Source: Lysobacteraceae bacterium 2PB (lineage in GTDB: Bacteria; Pseudomonadota; Gammaproteobacteria; Xanthomonadales; Xanthomonadaceae). Taken from it: a stretch of 64,000 nt of DNA. A model generated the notes under the pieces. The model searched no databases. It was not told the DNA's origin and saw nothing but the letters and a program-made list of their open reading frames with translations. Shown one piece after another: positions 50,927 through 61,461 of the stretch; the stretch's first letter is position 1, and every line of letters starts with the position of its first letter. The stretch lies in the NCBI GenBank assembly GCA_005502915.1, contig SCMT01000004.1, positions 1 through 64,000 on the forward strand. Direction: 5' to 3'. The translations under genes were made by a program, and so were the position numbers.

Positions 50927-51115
50927 CGAAACGTCGGGCTCCGCTCGACCACGCCCTCTCCATCGTCTTCTCTGGTGGGGTATCGGATCCCGCTACCCCC
51001 GGGGGAGGTGGGCTGAACCGGTCCGCTGCGGGTTGCAAAAGCGGGGGGCATCGCCGACGCTCCGGTCATGTCCGCCTTGCGCGGTCGGGGAAACGCCGTA
51101 CGAGGACGGCTCGAT

Positions 51116-54007
51116 ATGGACGATGGCATCGTCGGGTTGTTGATGCTGGTGGGGCTGGCGGTTCTCGCCGTCCCGCTGCTGCTGGTGATGGCGCTGGTTA
51201 AGATCGGCAACGCGAAGCTGCGGATCGAGACGCTCGAGCGCGACGTGACGCAGCTGGAGAACCGGCTGGCGCGGGTCGAGCAGGCGCGTGCCGATGCGGG
51301 CGCCGAGGCCCTGGCGGCGAGCGTGGCCGCGAAGGCGGCTGCGGCGCGGCCGGCGACCGTCAGCGCGCCCTTGTCCGAGCGCGTGTCCGAGCCCGTGCCG
51401 ACGCCCGAGCCGTCGGCCGCCGCGCCACCAACCTCCGTCCCTGAACCCCCTGAGCCTGCAGCCGAGCGCCCGATCACCGGCCGCGCGCGTTTCGACGTGC
51501 CCGATGCGCCCCTGCCGCCGGCCGCGCCGGCTGCGAAGCCGGGTCCCACCATGCCGCCGCCGATGCCGCCCGCAGCGCCGCGCGCCGACGCGCTGCCGCC
51601 GGCCGCGCCGCGTCCGCAGGCGCCGCGTCCGCGCCCGGAGCGCGAAACGCCCGATCCGGTGTCGATCCTGTTCGGCAAGGTCAAGGCCTGGTTCACCGAG
51701 GGCAACATCCCGGTGAAGATCGGCATGCTGGTGCTGCTGGCCGGCGTGGCGTCGCTGCTGAAATACGCCAACGACCAGGGCTGGGTGAGCGTGCCGATGG
51801 AGCTGCGCCTCGGCGGCATCGCCGCTGCGGCGGTCGCCGGCCTGGTGTTCGCATGGCGGCAGCGCGAGACGCGCCGCTCGTTCGCGCTGTCGCTGCAGGG
51901 CGGTGCGATCGGCGTGCTGATGCTGGTGACGTTCGCGGCGTTCAAGCTGTACGGCTTCATCGAGGCCGGACCGGCGTTCGCGATCACCGTCCTCCTCGTC
52001 GCGGGACTGGGCGCGCTTGCGGTCCTGCAGAACGCGCTGGCGCTGGCGGTGTTCGGCCTGCTCGCCGGTTTCCTCGCGCCGATCTGGCTCTCCACCGGCA
52101 GCGGCAACCACGTCGCGCTGTTCTCGTACTACGCCGTGCTCAACCTCGGCATCTTCGGCATCGCCTGGCATCGCTCGTGGCGCCTGCTCAACCTGCTGGG
52201 CTTCGTCTTCACCTTCGGCATCGGCACCATCTGGGGCGTGCTCGATTACCAGCCGGCGAAGTTCGCCAGCACGGAGCCCTTCCTGATCCTGTTCTTCGCG
52301 CTGTACCTGCTGATCCCGCTCCTGCACGCGCGCCGCGACGATGGCGACGACGCGACGCAGCGCCTGGTCGACGGTACGCTGGTGTTCGGCACGCCGCTGG
52401 TCGCGTTCGCCCTGCAGGCGGGACTGCTGCAGGGCGAGCGCATGCCGCTGGCCTTCTCGGCTCTGGGGCTGGCCGCGATCTACGCCGCACTGGCCGGGCT
52501 GCTGCGTAACCGCGCGCGCTACGACGGCGTGGTACTCGTCTATGCCGTGCTCGCGGTCGGCTTCGCCACGCTGGCGGTGCCGCTGGCGCTGTCGGCGCAC
52601 GCCACGGCCAGCGTGTTCGCGCTGGAAGGCGCGGGCCTGGTCTGGCTGGGTCTGCGCCAGCAGCAGCGCCTGCCGCAGTTCGCGGGACTGCTGCTGCAGT
52701 TCGGTGCAGCGGTGGCGTTCGTTGCGGGCATGCCGTCGAACGAATGGGATGCAGTCAGTGATCTGATCGCGCGCACGCCGATCGCCAATGCGCACTGCAT
52801 GAGCGCGCTGCTGATCGCGATCGCCGGTTTCGTCACTGCCTGGGCCTATCGTCGCGCGCTGCCGGGCGTGGTGGTCGGTCTGTTCACGCTGTGGTCGCTG
52901 CTGTGGTGGTGCGTGGCGGGTTTCGGCGAGATCTTCGATTTCGTGCCGGGCAAGCACCGCATCGATGCCAGCTTCGCCTTCCTGCTGTTCACCGGTTGGA
53001 TGGCGGCGGAGGGACGGCGTCGCATCGAAGGCATGTCGGCGTTGGGCGGCATCGCCGCCATCGCGCTGGCGCTGGGCGTGCCGTTCGCGCTGGGCCAGGC
53101 GGCTCAGCACGATCATCCGCTGGGCGAGTGGGGCGGGGCGACGTGGGCACTGTTCGCGGCCCTGGGCTTCCGCGCGCTGGTGTGCCTGCGCGAGACCGGA
53201 TCCATCGTGCGCGGTGTCGCGCATGGCGGCTGGTGGTGGTCGTGGGTGACGATGCTGGCGCTGACCGCGTTCCATCTGGTCTACCGCAGTGATGGCACGG
53301 CCGCGGACATGGGCGACGGCTGGCGCATCCTCGCGCTCGGCCTGCCGGTGCTGCTGTTCGCGCTGGTGCTGCGCCTGCGTCCGGCGCTGCTCGCGCCGCC
53401 GCTGTCGGATGGCTTCGACGACTATCGCGGCCTGTTCGACGTGTCCGCCGCGCTGGTGCTGGGCCTGCTGTGGGTGGTGTCGCTGTTCTTCCCGGGCGAG
53501 AGCGCGCCGCTGCCGTGGCTGCCGCTGCTCAATCCGCTGGAACTGTGGCAGATCGCGGTACTGGCGCTGCTGGCGCACTGGGCCTGGCGCGGCGATCGCG
53601 CGCGTGCTTCGAACGGAACCTCGCCGCGCGTGCCGGCGTTCGCGCTGTGCGCGTTCGCGTGGATCACCTTCGCGACGCTGCGTGCGACCCACCAGATCGG
53701 CGACATCGCCTGGTCGCCGTCGATGTTCGGCCACAACGAGGTACAGACCGCGCTGACCGTGGTCTGGAGCGTGCTGGGCGTGCTCGGCTGGATCTTCGGC
53801 TCGCGTCGCGGCGACCGCCTGCTGTGGGCCGCCGGTGCGGTGCTGATGGGCGTGGTGCTGCTGAAACTAGTGCTGATCGATCGCCAGCACCTGGGCACGC
53901 TGTTCGGAATCGTGTCCTTCCTCGCATACGGCCTGCTCTGCACTGCGGTAGGGTACTTCGCGCCGGCGCCCCCACGGAGGTCGGCATCCCCGGAGATCAA
54001 GGCATGA
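51116..54007 (+). CDS. DUF2339 polytopic membrane protein
   Basis: A 963-residue inner-membrane protein. One N-terminal helix (about 6-25) and a coiled-coil stretch (about 35-65; [20 protein letters not shown]) lead into a long Pro/Ala-rich linker (about 75-180). More than twenty membrane helices follow, of the DUF2339 type ([20 protein letters not shown] as the first). Function unknown; the size and linker suggest an envelope organising or transport role. It overlaps the DUF3999 gene by 4 bp, the conserved DUF2339-DUF3999 pair. Start at 51116 preceded by GAGGA. Confidence 0.9.
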   Translation: MDDGIVGLLMLVGLAVLAVPLLLVMALVKIGNAKLRIETLERDVTQLENRLARVEQARADAGAEALAASVAAKAAAARPATVSAPLSERVSEPVPTPEPSAAAPPTSVPEPPEPAAERPITGRARFDVPDAPLPPAAPAAKPGPTMPPPMPPAAPRADALPPAAPRPQAPRPRPERETPDPVSILFGKVKAWFTEGNIPVKIGMLVLLAGVASLLKYANDQGWVSVPMELRLGGIAAAAVAGLVFAWRQRETRRSFALSLQGGAIGVLMLVTFAAFKLYGFIEAGPAFAITVLLVAGLGALAVLQNALALAVFGLLAGFLAPIWLSTGSGNHVALFSYYAVLNLGIFGIAWHRSWRLLNLLGFVFTFGIGTIWGVLDYQPAKFASTEPFLILFFALYLLIPLLHARRDDGDDATQRLVDGTLVFGTPLVAFALQAGLLQGERMPLAFSALGLAAIYAALAGLLRNRARYDGVVLVYAVLAVGFATLAVPLALSAHATASVFALEGAGLVWLGLRQQQRLPQFAGLLLQFGAAVAFVAGMPSNEWDAVSDLIARTPIANAHCMSALLIAIAGFVTAWAYRRALPGVVVGLFTLWSLLWWCVAGFGEIFDFVPGKHRIDASFAFLLFTGWMAAEGRRRIEGMSALGGIAAIALALGVPFALGQAAQHDHPLGEWGGATWALFAALGFRALVCLRETGSIVRGVAHGGWWWSWVTMLALTAFHLVYRSDGTAADMGDGWRILALGLPVLLFALVLRLRPALLAPPLSDGFDDYRGLFDVSAALVLGLLWVVSLFFPGESAPLPWLPLLNPLELWQIAVLALLAHWAWRGDRARASNGTSPRVPAFALCAFAWITFATLRATHQIGDIAWSPSMFGHNEVQTALTVVWSVLGVLGWIFGSRRGDRLLWAAGAVLMGVVLLKLVLIDRQHLGTLFGIVSFLAYGLLCTAVGYFAPAPPRRSASPEIKA

Positions 54008-55566
54008 ATCGAATCCGCAGCGCCGTGGTCGGCGGCGTTCTGGGCGTGGTCTGCGCCCTCGGCGTCGCACCCGTTGCTTCCGCAGGGCAACCCGGCGATT
54101 ACGCGTATCGCTGGCCGCTGAAGGTCGAGGGCGACAGCGCGGCGTGGCAGTTCGCGCTGACGCCCGAGGTGTATGCGGCTCTGGCGGATGCAGGGCTGCG
54201 CGACTTCGAGGTCTTCAACGCCCAGGGCCAGCCGGTGCCCGTGGCGCGGTTGACCGTGGACCCGGCCGCGATGCCCGGCGTGGCGCAGGTGTCGCTGCCG
54301 GCCTACGCGCTGCCCCGTGCTGCCGATGCGACCGCGACGCCCGACGACCTGGCGCTGCGCATCGAGCGCGACGCCGATGGCCGACTGCGCGTGCTGCAGA
54401 TCGAAACCGCCGCCGATCCGGCGCAGCTCGCGATCGACTACGTGATCGATGCGGACATGCGTCGCGATCCGCGCCGGCCATCGAGCGTGGACCGCCTCGA
54501 CTTCTCCTGGCCCGAGCGCGGCGACGTGCGCGCGCGTTTCGTGCTGGAAGGCAGCGACGACCTGGTCTACTGGCAGACCGTGGTGCCCGAGGTCGCAGTG
54601 GTGTCGCTGCGCCGCGGCGATGCGGTGCTGCAGCGTCGCGATGTGGAATTCCCGCCGAGCGCGCTGCGCTACCTGCGCCTGCGCCAGGTCGACGGCACGC
54701 CGGTGCCCGGCCTGCAGGTGACCGCGCGACGCACCCGCGCGGGCGCCGTCGCGCCGGCCTGGCAGCGCGAAACCGCCCGGTTCGTCGATGCGGCGCCCGA
54801 CCCGTTCGGCAGCGGCCAGGTCTATCGCTACCGCCTGCCGGCCAAGCTGCCGGTGAGCAGGGTCGGCATCACGCTCGGCGCGGACAACGCCACGGCGCGG
54901 GTCATGGTGGATGCGCAGCGCGGCACCGCCACCGAACAGCCGGGCGATGCGCAGGGCTGGGTGCCGGTCGGCCAGACCCTGCTGTTCCGCCTGCGCCAGG
55001 ACGGGTTGCGCATCGACAACGAGCCGCTGGTGCTCAGCGTGCCCCATGCCGCGCGCGAATGGCGCCTGCGCAGCCCGGTGGCCCTGTCGCCCGCGCCCCT
55101 GCTGGAGGTGTTCTACCAGCCGGACCGCTTCGTCTTCCTCGCCCAGGGGCCGGGGCCGTACACGCTGGCGGCCGGCAGCGTGGTCGCGCGCCGCGACGAC
55201 CTGCCGGTCGAGCAGGCGCTGTCGCCGCTGCGCCAGCGCCTCGGCGCACAGTGGGCACCGCCGCTGGCCGTGCTGGGCGCGCGCGCGGAATCGGCGGGGC
55301 AGCAGGCCTACGTCGTCCCGGAACCGCCGATCGACTGGCGGCGCTGGCTGCTGTGGGCGCTGCTGGTCGGCGGCGCGGCGGCCGTGGGCGGCTTCGCCCT
55401 GGTGCTGATGCGCCAGCGCGCCGGCAGCGACGACCACGAGGCCGATGCCTCGGAGACCATCCGGGCGGCCTCGGCGCCGCGCCCGGTGGCGCGGTTTGAT
55501 GCCGGCCCGCCTGAAAAGGGACAATACGCGCCCCCTGACCGCGCACCTGTTCCTCCGGAGCCCCGA
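54004..55566 (+). CDS. DUF3999 membrane protein, no stop codon before pgk
   Basis: The DUF3999 part is 521 codons. It has a signal peptide (cleavage near ASAG, about 29), a periplasmic beta-rich domain, and one C-terminal membrane helix (about 444-469; [20 protein letters not shown]). The usual short tail follows ([14 protein letters not shown]). Instead of a stop, the frame continues through 55500-55566 into the pgk start codon in the same frame, giving a potential 912-residue DUF3999-PGK product. A TGA is present in another frame at 55497-55499, as if a one-base indel removed the old stop. Start overlaps DUF2339 by 4 bp (ATGA). Confidence 0.85.
55496..55525 (+). promoter_or_regulatory. Putative sigma-70 promoter for pgk
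   Basis: TTGATG (55496-55501), an 18-bp spacer and GACAAT (55520-55525) resemble -35 and -10 boxes, placed about 40 bp before the pgk ATG. It lies inside the 3' end of the DUF3999 frame. It would allow pgk to be made independently of the upstream genes. Confidence 0.4.
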
Positions 55567-56742
55567 ATGCCCATCGTCCGCATGACCGACCTCGACCTCG
55601 CCGGCAAGCGAGTGCTGATCCGCCAGGATCTCAACGTGCCCGTCTCGGACGGCAAGGTCACCTCCGACCAGCGCATCGTCGCCTCGCTGCCCACGCTGAA
55701 ACTCGCCCTGGAGAAGGGCGCGGCGGTGATGGTGATGTCGCACCTGGGCAGGCCGAAGGAAGGCGTGTGGAGCGAAGCCGACTCGCTGGCGCCGGTGGCC
55801 GCGCGCCTGGGCGAACTGCTCGGCCGCGACGTGCCGCTGGTGAAGGACTGGGTCGACGGCGTCGAAGTCGCGCCCGGCCAGCTCGTCCTGCTCGAGAACT
55901 GTCGCATGAACGTCGGCGAAGGCAAGGATGACGAAGCCCTGTCGCAGAAGTACGCCGCGCTGTGCGACGTGTTCGTGATGGACGCCTTCGGCACCGCGCA
56001 CCGCGCGCAGGCCTCGACGCATGGCGTCATCAAGTTTGCGACGCAGGCTGCGGGTGGCCCACTGCTGATGGCCGAACTCGACGCGCTGGCCAAGGCGCTG
56101 GAACACCCGGCGCGCCCGCTGCTCGCGATCGTCGCCGGCAGCAAGGTCAGCACCAAGCTCGAACTGCTGTCGTCGCTGGTGTCGAAGGTCGACCAGCTGA
56201 TCGTCGGCGGCGGCATCGCCAACACCTTCATCGCCGCGATGGGCCACGGCGTCGGCAAGTCGCTGGTCGAGACCGACCTGATCGACACCGCGAAGCAGAT
56301 CATGGCCGACGCGAAGGCGCGCGGCGCCGACATCCCGGTGCCGACCGACGTCGTCGTGGCCCCGGCCTTCGCCGCCGATGCGCCGGCCACGGTGAAGGCG
56401 GTCGATGCCGTCGAGGCCGACGACATGATCCTCGACATCGGCCCCGACACCGCCGCGCGCTATGCCGAGCTGATCAAGGCCGCCGGCACGGTGGTGTGGA
56501 ACGGCCCGGTCGGCGTGTTCGAGTTCGACGCCTTCGGCAAGGGCACGGAAACGCTGGCCCGCGCGATCGCCGCGAGCAATGCATTCTCGATCGCCGGCGG
56601 CGGCGACACCCTCGCGGCCGTCGACAAGTACGGCATCGAGGACGAGGTGTCCTACATCTCCACCGGCGGCGGCGCCTTCCTCGAATTCCTCGAAGGCAAG
56701 ACCCTGCCGGCAGTGGCCGCGCTGGCGGCGCGTTCGGGGTGA
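55567..56742 (+). CDS. pgk: Phosphoglycerate kinase
   Basis: A 391-residue glycolytic enzyme moving phosphate from 1,3-bisphosphoglycerate to ADP. The N-domain has RQDLNVPV, the KxxSHLGRP block (MVMSHLGRP) and AHRAQAS. The hinge/ATP side has [32 protein letters not shown] and the C-terminal GGGDTLAAV. Length is standard, so the ATG at 55567 is the native start even though the frame is open into DUF3999 upstream. Gap and fba, its usual companions, are not adjacent; pyk lies 3.3 kb away. Confidence 0.97.
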   Translation: MPIVRMTDLDLAGKRVLIRQDLNVPVSDGKVTSDQRIVASLPTLKLALEKGAAVMVMSHLGRPKEGVWSEADSLAPVAARLGELLGRDVPLVKDWVDGVEVAPGQLVLLENCRMNVGEGKDDEALSQKYAALCDVFVMDAFGTAHRAQASTHGVIKFATQAAGGPLLMAELDALAKALEHPARPLLAIVAGSKVSTKLELLSSLVSKVDQLIVGGGIANTFIAAMGHGVGKSLVETDLIDTAKQIMADAKARGADIPVPTDVVVAPAFAADAPATVKAVDAVEADDMILDIGPDTAARYAELIKAAGTVVWNGPVGVFEFDAFGKGTETLARAIAASNAFSIAGGGDTLAAVDKYGIEDEVSYISTGGGAFLEFLEGKTLPAVAALAARSG

Positions 56743-57266
56743 TGTCGATGCGCATCGCGCGATGCCTCGTGCTCACGCTGCTGTTCCTTGCGGGCGGTGC
56801 GTGGGCGCAGGAGAGCTTGCGCATGCTGTCGCTGACCACGCAGGATCGCAACGGCCTGCACGTGCTCACGGTCGGTGCGGGAGCACGTTGGATCGAGGCT
56901 TCCGTCATGACTTCGAAGCCGGATACGCCGATGGATCGCCGCAGGACCGAGTATCCGCGCGAGCGCTTCGACGAGGTCTGGGCCGGCATCGCCGCCCAGG
57001 ACCTCTCGGCCTACAGGGCAGGACCCGGAACCGGCGATATCGGTGCGTGGAAACACTATGTCCTCACCGTGATGGTGGATGGCCGCATTCGGTCGGCGCA
57101 GCCCGATGTCTATCTGATTCCGAAGTGCGATCCGCCGGAGGGTTTCCGGCCGTTGATGGAGCGGCTGGCAAACGGCCTGCTTCCGGAAGGCTCGCCCGGG
57201 TTGTTGCGGGCGTGCGAGAGCGAAGCGGGCGAGAGCGATAAGACCGCCCCGCGATCCGGGCAGTGA
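56742..57266 (+). CDS. Small secreted hypothetical protein (174 aa)
   Basis: A 174-residue protein with a signal peptide cleaved near GGAWAQ (about 23). It has a beta-rich middle (HVLTVGAGARWIEASVMT) and a C-terminal Cys pair (PKCDPPEGF, LLRACESEAG). The ATG at 56742 shares its A with the pgk stop codon, so it is translationally linked to pgk; an in-frame ATG at 56748 is an alternative. No family recognised. Confidence 0.6.
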   Translation: MSMRIARCLVLTLLFLAGGAWAQESLRMLSLTTQDRNGLHVLTVGAGARWIEASVMTSKPDTPMDRRRTEYPRERFDEVWAGIAAQDLSAYRAGPGTGDIGAWKHYVLTVMVDGRIRSAQPDVYLIPKCDPPEGFRPLMERLANGLLPEGSPGLLRACESEAGESDKTAPRSGQ

Positions 57267-57431
57267 CATCGCTGGATCGGCTCTGCAGCGCGTCCCGCAC
57301 CGCGTGATGAACGACGTGGCGTCCATTCCCCGGGATGTGCCCGGGATGGGCGCCGCGTCTCGCTTCGCGCGACCGCAGATGGCTACGCTTCACGCGCGGC
57401 GATCCCGCCGCGCTTGCGAAGGAATGCCTCC

Positions 57432-57668
57432 ATGAAGAAGTCTCACCTTGCATCGCGTCGCGCGATGCTGATGTGCGCACTGGTCGCCTCGATGCTGCTG
57501 TCCGGTGTTGCGGTCGCGGATGGCTGCCTGCAGGGCACCTGGCACTATTTCGATGCCAACGGTCGCCTCGTCGGTGGCCAGACCGTCGGCTGCGGCGAGC
57601 TCGACGGCAGCTGGGGTGCGGTCACCGCGAACAGGACGTTCTCGCAGGGGTGCGCGGCGTCCTACTGA
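57432..57668 (+). CDS. Small secreted two-cysteine protein (DUF6289-like)
   Basis: A 78-residue protein. The signal peptide (cleaved near AVAD, about 29) leaves a mature part of about 49 residues with three Cys and the pattern GTWHYFDANGRLVGGQTVGC and WGAVTANRTFSQGC. This resembles the DUF6289-type small exported proteins of Xanthomonadaceae, often in families beside secreted proteases. Function unknown. A hairpin terminator follows at 57723-57743. Confidence 0.6.
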   Translation: MKKSHLASRRAMLMCALVASMLLSGVAVADGCLQGTWHYFDANGRLVGGQTVGCGELDGSWGAVTANRTFSQGCAASY

Positions 57669-57722
57669 GCCGTTCGAGTCATCGTCTCCGCCGTCGCGAG
57701 CAGCGATGGCATGCGTGTCCAG

Positions 57723-57743
57723 AGGCCCGGCGCGTCCGGGCCT
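57723..57743 (+). terminator. Hairpin terminator downstream of the small secreted protein
   Basis: Stem AGGCCCGG (57723-57730) with CCGGGCCT (57736-57743), 5-nt loop, followed by TTGCGTG. About 55 bp after the stop codon. Confidence 0.6.
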
Positions 57744-58178
57744 TTGCGTGTCCGTCGTCGATGCGCGCGACGCACCGGTCTCTCCGACTGCACAGCCTCG
57801 TTCGCTTCGAGCGTCGTGCTGCAGGCGTTCTGCTGCAGCGCCGCATCCTTGCCTGAACGCATGGGCGAAGACGCAGGCGCGCGTCGCCGCATCGCTGCAT
57901 GCCGAGGATTTTTTCGTCGTTTCGACGAAACCATTCATGGCGGTTCTTCATGAAGGCCGCGTGCGGGACCTTCGGAGTTGAATGCTGCGTTGCGGTTCTG
58001 CTACCAAGTCCATGCGCATGAAGCGCCTTCGCAGGCGAGGCTTTCGGCCTCGCGCCTCCCCCGGGGCGAAGCGACGCATGCTGCCAGGTGCCCCGTGCGA
58101 TGGTTGTTCCACCCAGCGACCGCCACGCAACGACCGGTGCCTGCCACGCATCCCATCACGTTCCAATGGAGTCGAACA
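57744..58178. other. Gene-free stretch before the serine protease gene
   Basis: About 435 bp without a supported gene. A perfect 8-bp hairpin TTTCGTCG/CGACGAAA lies at 57912-57930. The region should contain the promoter of the protease gene. Overlapping antisense frames here have no ribosome binding site or family similarity. Confidence 0.4.
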
Positions 58179-59126
58179 ATGAAATACAGCGCATTTTCCG
58201 GCCTTGCCGTCGCCATTCTGTCCACGCTCGCGATCGGCGCCGCGGTTGCCGCCGGTCCCGGCAAGGCCTCGCAGTTGACGCTCGCCAAGCCGGGGGCGAA
58301 GCCCGTCGTCACTGCCAGCAACAACCCGCTTCGTGACCAGGTCGTCCTGCGCCAGATGCAGATGACGCTGAAGCACGCGGGTCGTCCCCTGTCTGCCGCC
58401 GAAGCCGACCGCCTGCTCAACGCCCGGATCATCGGCGGCTCGCTGGCGGGCGCGGGCGACAACCCGTTCCAGGTCGCCCTGCTCAGCCGCAGCATCGCCA
58501 ACAATTACGACGCCCAGTTCTGCGGCGGCTCGCTGGTCAAGGCCAATGTCGTGGTCACCGCCGCGCACTGCGTGGTCGGTGCGAGCGCCGGCCAGATCGA
58601 CGTGCTCACCGGCACGCGCAGCCTGAGCAGCGGCGGCACCCGCCATGCGGTCTCCAGCATCCGCATCCATCCGAGCTACAACAACAGCACGCTCGACTAC
58701 GACGTCGCGGTGCTGACGCTGTCGACCTCGGCCACCGGCCTGCCGCTCGCCACGGTCATCGGCACCACCGATGTCGCCGACGGCACCAACCTGCTGGTCA
58801 CCGGCTGGGGCAACACCAGCATCTCGGGCACCAGCTATCCGACCGAGCTGTACAAGGCCGTGACACCGCGCATCTCGACCGCCGTGTGCAACGGCAACAA
58901 GGTGTATCGCGGCGCGATTACCGACCGCATGTTCTGCGCGGGTTACCTGGCCGGCGGCATCGACAGCTGCCAGGGCGACTCCGGCGGCCCGATCGCCCAG
59001 GGCAATACCCTGGTCGGCATCGTCAGCTGGGGCCGCGGCTGCGCCGGCAAGAACAAGCCGGGCGTCTACACGCGACTGGCCAACAGCACCCTCAACGCCT
59101 GGGTGCGTACCAACGCCGGGCTGTAA
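58179..59126 (+). CDS. Secreted trypsin-like serine protease (S1)
   Basis: A 315-residue preproenzyme. The signal peptide ends near AAVAAG (about 25), and a propeptide runs to the activation site N-ARIIGG (about 84). The catalytic triad is His in TAAHC, Asp in DYDVAVL and Ser in GDSGGP. Asp in DSCQGDSGGP, six before the Ser, points to trypsin specificity for Arg/Lys. Six cysteines support three disulfides. Probably exported by the type II system. Start at 58179 (MKYSAFSG). Confidence 0.94.
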   Translation: MKYSAFSGLAVAILSTLAIGAAVAAGPGKASQLTLAKPGAKPVVTASNNPLRDQVVLRQMQMTLKHAGRPLSAAEADRLLNARIIGGSLAGAGDNPFQVALLSRSIANNYDAQFCGGSLVKANVVVTAAHCVVGASAGQIDVLTGTRSLSSGGTRHAVSSIRIHPSYNNSTLDYDVAVLTLSTSATGLPLATVIGTTDVADGTNLLVTGWGNTSISGTSYPTELYKAVTPRISTAVCNGNKVYRGAITDRMFCAGYLAGGIDSCQGDSGGPIAQGNTLVGIVSWGRGCAGKNKPGVYTRLANSTLNAWVRTNAGL

Positions 59127-59143
59127 TCGAGGCCCGACTGCAA

Positions 59144-59172
59144 CCGGCGGCCCGTCGCACACGGGCCGCCGG
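59144..59172 (+). terminator. Hairpin after the serine protease gene
   Basis: Perfect 12-bp stem CCGGCGGCCCGT (59144-59155) with ACGGGCCGCCGG (59161-59172), 5-nt loop, 18 bp past the stop. Only a weak T-rich tail follows. Confidence 0.65.
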
Positions 59173-59209
59173 CTTGCATTTGCGCAGCGCGATCGGCATC
59201 GTGCCGCGC

Positions 59210-59863
59210 GTGAACACACTCTTCTTCGACCTCGACGGCACGCTCATCGACTCTGCCGTCGGCATCACCCGCTGTGTCGCCCACGCCCTCGACGGCATGG
59301 GTCATCCGGGCCTCCCCGAATCCGAACTGCGCCGGTGGATCGGCCCGGCGCTGCGCGTCAGCTTCGGTGCGCTGTTCGACGATCCGGCCGACATCGAACG
59401 CGCGGTCGCGCTCTACCGCGAGCGGTTCGAGCTCGTCGGCTGGACCGAGCACACGGTCTACGACGGCATCGGCGACACCGTCGCCACCCTGCATGCGGCC
59501 GGCCACCGGCTCGCGGTGGTGACCGCCAAGAACGAGCCGCATGCCCGGCGCATCGTCGAAACCCTGCCGTTCGCGCACTGCTTCGACGACATCATCGGCG
59601 CGACGCCCGACGGTCGCATCAGCCACAAGCCCGAACTGATCGCCGAAGCCCTGCACAGGCTCGACCTGCGTCCCGGCGACTGCACGATGATCGGCGACCG
59701 CCACCTCGACATCGACGGCGCGCATCATCACGGCATGCGCGGCATCGGCGTGCTCTGGGGGTTCGGCGACGAACACGAACTGCGCGCCGCCGGTGCGCAT
59801 GCGCTGGCACGGGCGCCGCACGAACTGGTCGCGATGTCCTCCCTGGTCCGTCGCGCGGACTGA
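59210..59863 (+). CDS. HAD-family phosphatase (Gph/PGP-like)
   Basis: A 217-residue cytoplasmic phosphatase. Motif I is FFDLDGTLIDSA with the catalytic Asp pair, motif II is VVTAKN, motif III is the Lys in SHKPEL, and motif IV is MIGDRHLDIDGA. A helical cap (about 15-80) resembles phosphoglycolate phosphatase. The start is a GTG at 59210 (or a GTG 9 bp earlier), since no ATG fits. Probable substrate is a small phosphate ester; identity not shown. Confidence 0.88.
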   Translation: MNTLFFDLDGTLIDSAVGITRCVAHALDGMGHPGLPESELRRWIGPALRVSFGALFDDPADIERAVALYRERFELVGWTEHTVYDGIGDTVATLHAAGHRLAVVTAKNEPHARRIVETLPFAHCFDDIIGATPDGRISHKPELIAEALHRLDLRPGDCTMIGDRHLDIDGAHHHGMRGIGVLWGFGDEHELRAAGAHALARAPHELVAMSSLVRRAD

Positions 59864-59994
59864 CGCCCGGCCTGCGGACATGTCCCGCGCCTGTCCTCGC
59901 GGGACATGCGCGACACGCTGTGCATGACGACGTTTCCATCGCGAAAATCGCCATGGGCCGTGGTAGCGTTGGGCGATCCGAAGAGAGCCCAACG

Positions 59995-61461
59995 ATGACC
60001 GAACAGCGCCGCCGTACCAAGATCCTCGCCACCCTCGGCCCCGCCACCGACGCCCCGGGCGTCCTCGACGCGTTGCTGCGCGCGGGCGTGGATGTCGTCC
60101 GCCTGAACTTCTCGCACGGCGATCCCTCCGGGCAGGTCGCACGTGCCGAAGCGGTGCGTGCCGCCGCCGCGCGTGTCGGCTGCGAGGTCGGCATCCTCGC
60201 CGACCTGCCCGGACCGAAGATCCGCATCGAGAAGTTCGCGAACGACAAGGTGAAGCTGCGCGCCGGCGAACGGTTCGACCTGCTCGCGAGCGCCGATGCG
60301 CCGCCGGGAGACGAGACCCAGGTCGGCGTGAGCTACCTCGGCCTGCCCGGCGACGTCGCGCCCGGCGACGTCCTGCTGCTCGATGACGGCGTGGTGCAGC
60401 TCCAGGTCACGGCCGTCGAAGGTCCGCGCATCATCACCACCGTGCTCAACGACAGCGAACTGTCGAACCGCAAGGGCCTCAACAAGCTCGGCGGCGGCCT
60501 GTCGCTCGGCGCGATCACCGAGCGCGATCGCGAACTGATCCATGTCGCTGCGGAACTCGGCGCAGACTTCATCGCGGTCAGTTTCTGCCGCAATGCCGAG
60601 GACATGAACGAAGCGCGTCGCGTCGCGCGCGCCGCCGGCAGCGATGCCGCGCTGGTCGCCAAGGTCGAGCGCGCCGAGGCGATCGAGAACCTGGTCGAGA
60701 TCGTCGACGCCAGCGACGTGGTGATGGTCGCGCGCGGCGACCTGGGCGTGGAGATCGGCGACGCCGAACTGCCGGGCCTGCAGAAGAAGATCATCCGCAC
60801 ATCCCTGGAACGCAACAAGGTGGTGATCACCGCGACCCAGATGCTGCAGTCGATGGTCAGCAGCCCGATCCCGACCCGCGCCGAAGTGCTCGACGTCGCG
60901 AACGCGGTGATCGACGGCACCGACGCGGTGATGCTGTCGCAGGAAAGCGCCGCCGGCGCGTATCCGGTCAAGGCGGTCGAGGCGATGGCGCGCATCTGCC
61001 TGGGGGCCGAACGCCAGTTCGAACACGACACCGACTTCGAGGCCGCGCCGCGCAACCTCGAGCGCGCCGACCAGGCGATCGCGATGGCCTCGATGTTCCT
61101 TACCGAGCACATCGGCGTGGGCGCGATCGTCGCGATGACCGAATCCGGCGGCACCGCGCGCTTCCTGTCGCGCTTCCGCGGTCGCGCGCCCATCTTCGCC
61201 TTCGCACGCCACGGCAGCGCGCGCCGGCGCATGGCGCTGATGCGCGACGTGTTTCCGATGGATTACGACAGCCGCGGCCAGACCCCGCGCCAGGCCGCGC
61301 GCGGCAGCATCGCCGCGCTGGTGCAGGCAGGGCTGCTGAGCACCGGCGACCGCGTGATCTTCACCAGCGGCGAGCACATGGAAACCCACGGCGCCACCAA
61401 CACGCTGCGCCTGCTGGAAGTGGGCGAGGACGGCAAGGCCGAGGGGCTGGGCGAGCTGTAA
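59995..61461 (+). CDS. pyk: Pyruvate kinase
   Basis: A 488-residue enzyme that transfers phosphate from phosphoenolpyruvate to ADP, the last step of glycolysis. Motifs: KILATLGPATD, LNFSHG, DLPGPKIRI, LVAKVERAEAIEN, MVARGDLGVEI and TDAVMLSQESAAG. The C-terminal regulatory domain is present (about 350-488). The reading frame is open far upstream over the HAD gene, but the ATG at 59995 fits the family length. Its stop overlaps the start of the next gene by one base (TAATG). Confidence 0.97.
   Translation: MTEQRRRTKILATLGPATDAPGVLDALLRAGVDVVRLNFSHGDPSGQVARAEAVRAAAARVGCEVGILADLPGPKIRIEKFANDKVKLRAGERFDLLASADAPPGDETQVGVSYLGLPGDVAPGDVLLLDDGVVQLQVTAVEGPRIITTVLNDSELSNRKGLNKLGGGLSLGAITERDRELIHVAAELGADFIAVSFCRNAEDMNEARRVARAAGSDAALVAKVERAEAIENLVEIVDASDVVMVARGDLGVEIGDAELPGLQKKIIRTSLERNKVVITATQMLQSMVSSPIPTRAEVLDVANAVIDGTDAVMLSQESAAGAYPVKAVEAMARICLGAERQFEHDTDFEAAPRNLERADQAIAMASMFLTEHIGVGAIVAMTESGGTARFLSRFRGRAPIFAFARHGSARRRMALMRDVFPMDYDSRGQTPRQAARGSIAALVQAGLLSTGDRVIFTSGEHMETHGATNTLRLLEVGEDGKAEGLGEL

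Noticed and set aside
57744-57970. A small antisense gene (MKNRHEWFRRNDEKI...) in the gap before the protease.
   Set aside because: No ribosome binding site and Arg-rich composition; the hairpin at 57912-57930 overlaps its start.
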